Shown piece after piece: positions 13,101 to 22,100 of a DNA stretch of 64,000 bases. Location of the stretch: contig CM067307.1 in assembly GCA_034231615.1 (NCBI GenBank), positions 3,921,647 through 3,985,646 of the forward strand, in the 5' to 3' direction. Below the pieces are notes generated by a model, which was given only the letters and a program-made list of their open reading frames with translations, ran no database searches and had not been told where the DNA came from. Each line of letters begins with the position of its first letter. Position 1 is the first letter of the stretch. This stretch comes from Meghimatium bilineatum (lineage: Eukaryota > Mollusca > Gastropoda > Stylommatophora > Philomycidae). Position numbers and translations under genes: made by a program.

Positions 13101-16100
13101 GAACTATAGAAATTCACGTAATAAATATAAAATGTAATGTATGGACATACAGAGTCAAACCTTGCAAAAAAAACCGTACACAATATGGCTAATTACAGGT
13201 ATCTTACATCTATGTTGATCTGCTTCCTGACCATCTGTACAGACACTAAAGGCCATCATCAGTCTGGTTAATGAAAGGCAGTAAACCATAATATTTTATA
13301 TTTTTCCTTCAGGTTCTCAGTGGGAATATCTGAACATCACCTCTGTCAGACCTTATCGGGAGAGAACATCCCGCACCTGGTCAGCTGAGCCTGAGGGAAT
13401 GATTGTGATTATCCTTGCTATAATATTGGGGTTGATTTTGGTAGCAGTAATGCTATGTCTAATTCTGATATATTGTTGTGGTTGGTTCAGGTAAGATCAT
13501 CTCCACAGTTGATTATGTTTGCATGGATGTTGTGTTATTTTTATGATTCTTCTGAACTTTATGAACATTTTGTGCAAGTTGTTTTAACATCGATGAAACT
13601 TCTACATACTTTGTCTGAGAAAGGTGATGAAAATCAAATGACAGGATAAAATTCAACAGTGGAGACTAGTTAGAAAGTTAAGGGCAAATCAAGGATAAGA
13701 AAGTTAAATCCAGGATAAGAAAGTTAAGATTAAATGGCAGGATAAAAAAAGATAACAATAATAAATCCAAGATAAGAAAGTTAAGGGAAAATGGCAGGAT
13801 AAAATTCCTGATACCACTGACCTTGAAAGAGCTGGAATCCCTAGCTTTGATACTATTCTAATGCAGGCACAAATTCATTGTTCAGGTAATGTAGTATGTA
13901 TTGCAGATCACTGGCTACTAAAAATACACCGCTTGGTGAGAGGAAGAAAGGCATTCACTCTCAAGGTGATCGAAAGAAGCATAAGAACATGTTAAAGATT
14001 AAGCTGAAAGCATTTAACATAAACTATGACACATGGAAAGATTCCACATGAAACTAAGTTACATGGCACTCTGCAACATAAAAATCAGACAAGACTGTGA
14101 AAAATGGAGAAACGTAGCAGCTCAACAGTGGAGACTAGCTGGAAAGTTAAATGAAATAAAAAAACACCAAAAGTGATCATCCCATGCCAAAACTGTTCAA
14201 GGACCTTTAGGGTGACCATAGGGATTATCAGTCACCTATGAACTCATAAACAAGGTCATACCTCTAACTTAATTTCATAAAATGATGTGATAAATAGTCA
14301 TAATTTTTTGTGATGGATAATTAACGTTATTCTTCTGTCAGGTATTATGTTCCATTATTTGTAATAAATAAATAACATTATTCTGTATTGGAAGATGACA
14401 ATCACAGTTTCTGGGTCATGTCATGAGAAGAGGTGGGTTGGAGAACATTGTAACAACTGGAAAGATTGAGGGTAAGAGAGACGGGAAGACAACGTGAGAA
14501 AATTTTGGATGTTTTGAAAGCCTGGCATGATGCAGAATCATCAGAAACTATATTTAAATGTATAACAAATAGAGGATTGTGGAGAGACATGATCACATAC
14601 CGGAAGGCATGGTACCAATTAATGAATGAATGTATATATACAATGATGAAGAAGACCCAATTTAAATAGACCAGATATGTGCGCATAGATGACAAACACA
14701 TCGCAGAACAGCTGATTTTGGCACATAGTAAGCTCCTGAAGGGAAAGCGACTGGCAGATGAACAGAAGAAGTGCTTCAAGGATCCTCTCAAAGTGTCTCT
14801 AAAGAGCTTCAACATTGTGATACCTGGAAATCCACAGCTCAGATTCACCCAATTCAGTGCAGTAGCACCAGGAAAGAAGCACAAATCACTGAGAAGTATC
14901 AAATTTCAGAGGCATGGAGAAAACATTCTGCGCAAAAGGACAGAACAACAAACACAAAGATGTGTAATTCCGGCTATGCATGTCTAAAATATAGCAGGGA
15001 TTGAATATATATCGTATATCAGAATTAAAAATATCAGAATTGAATATTTTAGTTAACTCTGTACACACCAACGAGATGCAATAACACAAGTCTGAAACTG
15101 TTGTCACCATCATCAGCGATGTATGGCTATTGTAATTATAATATTATGTTTTACTATAGGCTTAATTACCCTCTCAATCAATAAATTCATTCTTGTTTCT
15201 TCTTTTTAAAATACCCATATTCAGAAAAAAGGAAACAAAAAAGCAGATTTCAGTTAAGTCACAGAAAGGAATGAAACAAATTATCAGTACTGTAGAGCCT
15301 GAAGTGAATGAAGTCAAACACAAACCACATACAGAAATGACAAAATATCAAGGAATCAGTTTGTTTGACAGTGAGATCAAAGGTCATGATGGTTAGTTGC
15401 ATTTTTTTTAACCCATCAATGCATTAATATTCTCATCATCATCATGTTCTGTGCTGATTATCTATAAAAGTAATAATAATAAGAAACTGTCAGAGTCGTA
15501 GGGGTGCAACTCTGGAGACATCAGTACAAATAGCCCTCCAAACATCTCTATTCTCAGCCATTCAGAGGAGTGTAGAAACATCATACCTAGACCATTTCTT
15601 GATGTTATCAATCCAGGATTTTATTTATTTGCCTCTTCTTCTTTCACCCTTAACTATTCCTTGCATGATAATTTTAGAAAGCGAGTTGTGTCTCGTTACA
15701 TGTCCAAACCAAACGAGTTTACACAGTTTCACCACTGCCAAAACTGGTACTTGATAACCTGCAAGTTTGTTTATTTGCTGCTGAACAAATATTTTTGTCT
15801 TGTGTTCTATATAATTAATTCTTAACAAACATCTGTGGCACTTGTTTTCAAAAGTCTGAATCCTTCTTTCCGTGTCTGCATTGAGTGTCCAACTTTCACA
15901 TACGTATAAAAGTAGACTAAGTACTAGCTATTAAGGGCAATAACAAAAGGCATTCATGGATAGCTGATCTCACATATGACCTTGTCTAGGCATTCTATAT
16001 TTATACTAGGCCTACAATTTGCTGTTTTTCTATTCTGTTGCTATAAACTACAAATTATTTTAAACATGGGTCTTTCTTTTGTTTTCATTTGTCCCTCTCT

Positions 16101-19100
16101 GCTTTTGCTGTTTGGTGTCAGAAATGAAATTTAACACCTGTTTATAACTGGGTCCAAAAGAGGAGTAAAGAATAGTAGCACTGTTTATCTTATATGCATG
16201 TCATAAGAGTGGACTAGGAGGTTTAGGGTTGGAGTTGACTTTCCCATTCTATATAGGGTCAAAGTGAACCAAAAGCCATGTTGAAGTTGGATGTGTCAGG
16301 CCAAAAGATGCAAATATTGTAGCTAAGCTGTAAACCATGACACAATGCATTCTGTTCTCCGGACTACATTCTGCTAATCTGCAGGAGTTTGAGATTGATA
16401 GCATATAAGAAGAAGAACTGCAGGATTGGAAAAATTTCTCCATTTAGAACCACACTTCTTGTAGATAAATCAACATGTAATCTGTGTTACTTGGTAACTT
16501 CTAGATGTGTAACTTCTTAGATGTCTCTTTGTAACTTCAGTATATGTTACTGTGTAACTTCACAATATGTTACTTGGTAACTTCTGATATGTTACTTGGT
16601 AACTTCACAATATGTTACTTTGTATCTTCTGGATATGTTACTTGGTAACTTGTGGATGTGTTACTTGATAACTTCTGGATATCTTACTTTGTAACTTCAG
16701 TATATGTTACTTTGTAACTTCAGCATATGTTACTTGGTAACATCTGGATATGTTACTGCTGGATTGGAAAATTCCTTAAGAGATCAAGATTTGAACACAT
16801 TTTATACAAGGCCCCTTGGGGCATATTTTTCGCAGTTACAGTAAGCCTGTCTCACACATTGCTGTATTATCATTCAATAGCTTGTTTCCCCCATCTTTGT
16901 GTCATAATTGAAGTCTTTTTCACCCATGTGTGTCATCATTCAACTGCCTGTCTCACCCATGTCTGTGTCATCATTCAACAACCTACATCACCAATCTCTG
17001 CCTCAAAAGCCTGTTTCAGTAATCTCTGTCAACATTGAACAAGCAGTTGAATGATGTAACTATAGCTAGTTCTTAACTCAGGCTTTAAGTTATCTGTTTC
17101 CAGAACACATCACATGAACTTCATAAAAATCTTAGAGAACTAGTCCTAAGATTCACACAAGAAAAATGTGGATTCCTATTGAATCTCAGAGGACTGTTGA
17201 ATTAACCACTAACAACTATCTTCACAACTATTGCAGGCCAACAAGAACATCTCTAAATAAATACATTCTGAATCTCAATCCCAAAAAAATTATTTGTATT
17301 TTTTTCAAGGATGGACTTACCAGTAATCTCAGTAATATTTATTCTATGTTCAGCCAACAGTCTGTCAGACATGCAGTCACTAATAATGCCGAGTCCTGAT
17401 AGCAATATCTTCTTGCCACGGTATGCAGTGATTGAGGTCCGCAACAAAACTTTAGGTAAGGTTTGAGAATATAGAATGTGAATCTGTATCACTTGTTTAG
17501 AAGATAGTCAAGAGTCAAGAACATGCAGACAAATAATTTATTTAAAGATTAGTCAAGAACATGCAGACAAATAATTTGTTTAAAGATTAGTCAAGAACAT
17601 GCAGACAAATAATTTGTTTAAAGATTAGTCAAGAACATGCAGACAAATAATTTGTTTAAAGATTAGTCAAAAACATGCAGACAAATAATTTGTTTAAAGA
17701 TTAGTCAAGAACATGCAGACAAATATTTTGTTTAAAGATTAGTCAAGAACATGCAGACAAATCATTTGTTTAAAGATTAGTCAAGAACATGCAGACAAAT
17801 CATTTGTTTAAAGATCAGTCAAGAACATGCAGACACATCATTTGTTTAAAGATTAGTCAAGAACATGCAGACAAATAATTTGTTTAAAGATTAGTCAAGA
17901 ACATGCAGACAAATAATTTGTTTAAAGGTTAGTCAAGAACATGCAGACAAATCATTTGTTTAAAGATTAGTCAAGAACATGCAGACAAATCATTTGTTTA
18001 AAGGTTAGTCAAGAACATGCAGACAAATAATTTGTTTAAAGATTAGTCAAGAACATGCAGACAAATAATTTGTTTAAAGATTAGTCAAGAACATGCAGAC
18101 AAATAATTTTTTTAAATATTAGTCAAGAACATGCAGACAAATCATTTGTTTAAAGGTTAGTCAAGAACATGCAGACAAATAATTTGTTTAAAGATTAGTC
18201 AAGAACATGCAGACAAATAATTTGTTTAAAGATTAGTCAAGAACATGCAGACAAATAATTTTTTTAAATATTAGTCAAGAACATGCAGACAAATCATTTG
18301 TTTAAAGATTAGTCAAGAACATGCAGACAAATAATTTGTTTAAAGATCAGTCAAGAACATGCAGACAAATAATTTGTTAAAAGATTAGTCAAGAACATGC
18401 AGACAAATAATTTGTTAAAAGATTAGTCAAGAACATGCAGACAAATAATTTGTTTAAAGATTAGTCAAGAACATGCAGACAAATAATTTGTTTAAAGATT
18501 AGTCAAGAACATGCAGACAAATAATTTGTTTAAAGATTAGTCAAGAACATGCAGACAAATAATTTGTTTAAAGGTTTGTCAAGAACATGCAGACAAATCA
18601 TTTGTTAAAAGATTAGTAAAGAACATGCAGACAAATCATTTGTTAAAAGATTAGTCAAGAACATGCAGACAAATAATTTGTTTAAAGATTAGTCAAGAAC
18701 ATGCAGACAAATAATTTGTTTAAAGATTAGTCAAGTAAATGCAGACAAATAATTTGTTTAAAGATTAGTCAAAAACATGCAGACAAATAATTTGTTTAAA
18801 GGTTAGTCAAGAACATGCAGACAAAAGTAAGAGATTGAAACAAGACATGAAGTAACAATGATATTTTCACAGGTGACAGGTTGTCATCCAGTTCCCCAAC
18901 TTTCCTTAGTGACCTCTTATGACATGCATGGAAAGAAGACAGTGAACACCCCCCCCCCCCCTCTATACTTTGCACCCTGAGCTAGAAGTCCAAGCCCCCA
19001 TTGCCACACTGGCATTTAAAGGAAATAAAAATAAAACAAATAAATATTTTGGACTTATTACAAGACATGACACCTTATTAAAGACCTTACTTGAAGGTAA

Positions 19101-22100
19101 AGTCGAGGGGCAATATACAAGAGGGAGGGAAACATGAGATGGACAGCACATGGTCTATTAGAAAGCACCAAAAAGATAAGAGACAGAGGATGCAGCAGAA
19201 CTGTTGCAGCCAACCTTCGATGTGAAGACGGCACTTGATGATGATAATGAAGGAAGACCTGTAAGAACAAAGAGCAGACATTCAGTTTTTATTATCCTGT
19301 GTGATATTTCTTCAGTTTTTATTATCCTGTGTGTGATATTTCTTCAGTTTTTAAATTATATTTATATTTTTCCCAGACGATTCTGATGATGTTTTGCAAA
19401 ATCACTCTTACCTTGGGCAGAGTGTGAAGAGCAGTACTGATATATTGGTAGGTTGAGTTTTCTATCAATATCAATGTCTATCATTCTGTCTTTATGTTGT
19501 CAGTGTCTGAAAGGGGAGCAAAGAATAGCAACACTGTTACTAAAGGGGTTTTAGGGATGATGTTGGCTGTCCCATTCAATAGAGGGTTAAAGAGACCCCA
19601 GCAGCCATGTTGAAGTCGGGATGCGTCAAGCCGAAAGGTGTAGATATCGTAGGTCAAGTTGTAAACCATGGCACAAAGTATTTTGCTGTCCGAACTACAT
19701 CCTGTTAACCTGCAGGAGTTTGAGAACAAATGAAGAATAAAAACACACTAGAATATTGGCATGAGACCAATACTGCAATTTGTTCCCTTCAATAAAGTTG
19801 GTTTAGAGCAAAACAATTGTTTTATATTAATTTTTATTGAACCTACATCTGTATGGTTATAAATCCACCATAGATGCAACATAGCATTGCAGATCTTAGC
19901 GCAGATGTCTCCTGTTTTCAAAAACAAATATGTGAGCATGAACACCAAAACTGTACTATATGAAATTATCATCACTATGCTACAAATGTCAAACATGGAC
20001 ACTAACAACAAAAGCTAAAATAACTTTTTACAACAGAAATTACTTGTCTACGTTGAATTCTCAGAGTAACAATAAGAGACAGAATCAGAAATGAAAACAT
20101 CAGAAGACTAACAAACACAATGCCAATCCTGGATTACATCAGAAGACAACAGATCAAATGGTTTTCACATGCTTCCAGACTACCATTACATAGTGCTCCT
20201 TAAAAATCATTGCTATACAGACATGATGGATACAAAGCCAGGGGCAGACCATGAAAAAGAAGGATTACAGAAATAAAAGTCAATGAAAACACACATATAT
20301 GAAGCACACAAAAAAGGCCATCTCCAGGGAACTCTTCTACCCCTTAAGCTGCAAGAAATAAAGGGATATAAAACAAAAATATAAGAAAGAAGAAACTAAC
20401 ATCTACATCAGGATGTTAAGAGATTGATACATATATATATATATATATTTTTCCTAAGAGTAGGCACTATCATGTGAACTTGTAACTTCAACTTATTTTT
20501 CCAAAGAGTAGGCACTATCATGTGAACTTGTTTGTTTGTTTGTTTTGCGTTCGCTCCATTGTAACCAGCACGGATATCCGTTCGATTTCCACCGGGAGTG
20601 TGATTAAGTTGTGCCACCATTATGCGCCGTGTAGGCCTAGCACATCCGATTTCGGCATGCCTTGACAATTTTGGTTGACTACCCTAGCCTGTGACAGCCT
20701 TCCTATTTGTCGCCAGACGGTGAATGTGTACTGACTCTATGCCGAGACGGTTTGTCTTTCACGTCTGTCCTGCACGAGGCGTTCCGCAGTCAGTGAACAT
20801 GCCTCGTGTAATTAGACGTATTGTGCCCGTGCTCATCGGGTACTAAACCTTTTCTCGTCCTCAAGCCTGGTTCCGGTATAGGAAGAACTTGACAGAAGTG
20901 TTGGGCTTGGGCTCGTTCGTCTTCTTAGCCGAAGCGTTATTCACCAACTTCGTGAGCCCCTCGTCCAGGTCTGAATCTGTACACATATTTAGGAACGTTA
21001 GGAACTTGTGCTTTGTTCTAGAGCTGAACAGTGCTTGTCACCTCGGACTGCTATGCCTGTGCCCATTGGGTACTGAACCTTTTCTCTCCACGAGCGCGCT
21101 TCCGGTATAGGAAAGACTCGACAGTAGAATTGGGCCCAGGCTGGGATCACTGGTAACTAGAAGCTTGTCTCGAGCAAACAATGCTTTAGTTCCAATTTCA
21201 TTGAACCGTCTTCCATGCTTTTTACACATGACGCTGCCCTCTAGCGCTGTGCATCTTTCTCAGTGTACTCATTGTGCTTTTATTTTTATTGGAACATCTG
21301 CCTGCTTCGTACCGACTACATTGGCCGCCCTCCAATGCTTCTACCAGACTTTCTAGCTTTACTGTGTGTCGACAGTGTTGCTGCATGTGTTGGCACAGTG
21401 GTGTCGGAGTTATTAACTGTCTTTTTGCAGTCAATCTCATTCCATCTGTTACCTCCACATTCACGGACATGATCCCCAAAAGGTTTAGCCAGAATCAGCA
21501 TTAGCCGCTGTATTTCTGTTACCAGGGTGCGCCATGAGGAGGCACTTTTGGGACCTTGGTTATCTGCTAACCCTGGGTCCGACAAGAGCAATGCTTTCCC
21601 TTTGCACCCCATGTGAACTTGTAACTTCAACTTATTTTTCCCAAGAGTAGGCACTATCATGTGAACTTGTAACTTCAACTTATTTTTTCCCAAGAGTAGA
21701 CACTATCATGTGAACTTGTAACTTCAACTTATTTTTCCCAAGAGTAGGCACTATCATGTGAACTTGTAACTTCAACTTATTTTTCCCAAGAGTGGGCACT
21801 ATCATGTGAACTTGTAACTTCAACTTATTTTTCCCAACAGAGTACACCAGGTAAACTTCAAACATTGACTTCACTGACAGATTCTACTGCTTCAGCAAAC
21901 TCTCGGGCTATCGTGGTGACTTTGAAAAGACAACCACCATTCAACACCTACCACAATTTTTGTGGGGTTACATATGACCCATGTAAGTATGCACAATTTT
22001 CATTTTATTTCTCCTTTCAATTCATTCTCAAACTCCTGCTGGTTGCTATAAATAACCAAACTGCCGGAGGATACCAGACAAGGTGGAGTGTACCGCAGCA

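Noticed and set aside
4644..18826. CRISPR-like appearance of regular repeats
   Set aside because: Units are contiguous with no unique spacers, and the context is animal introns. They are minisatellites.
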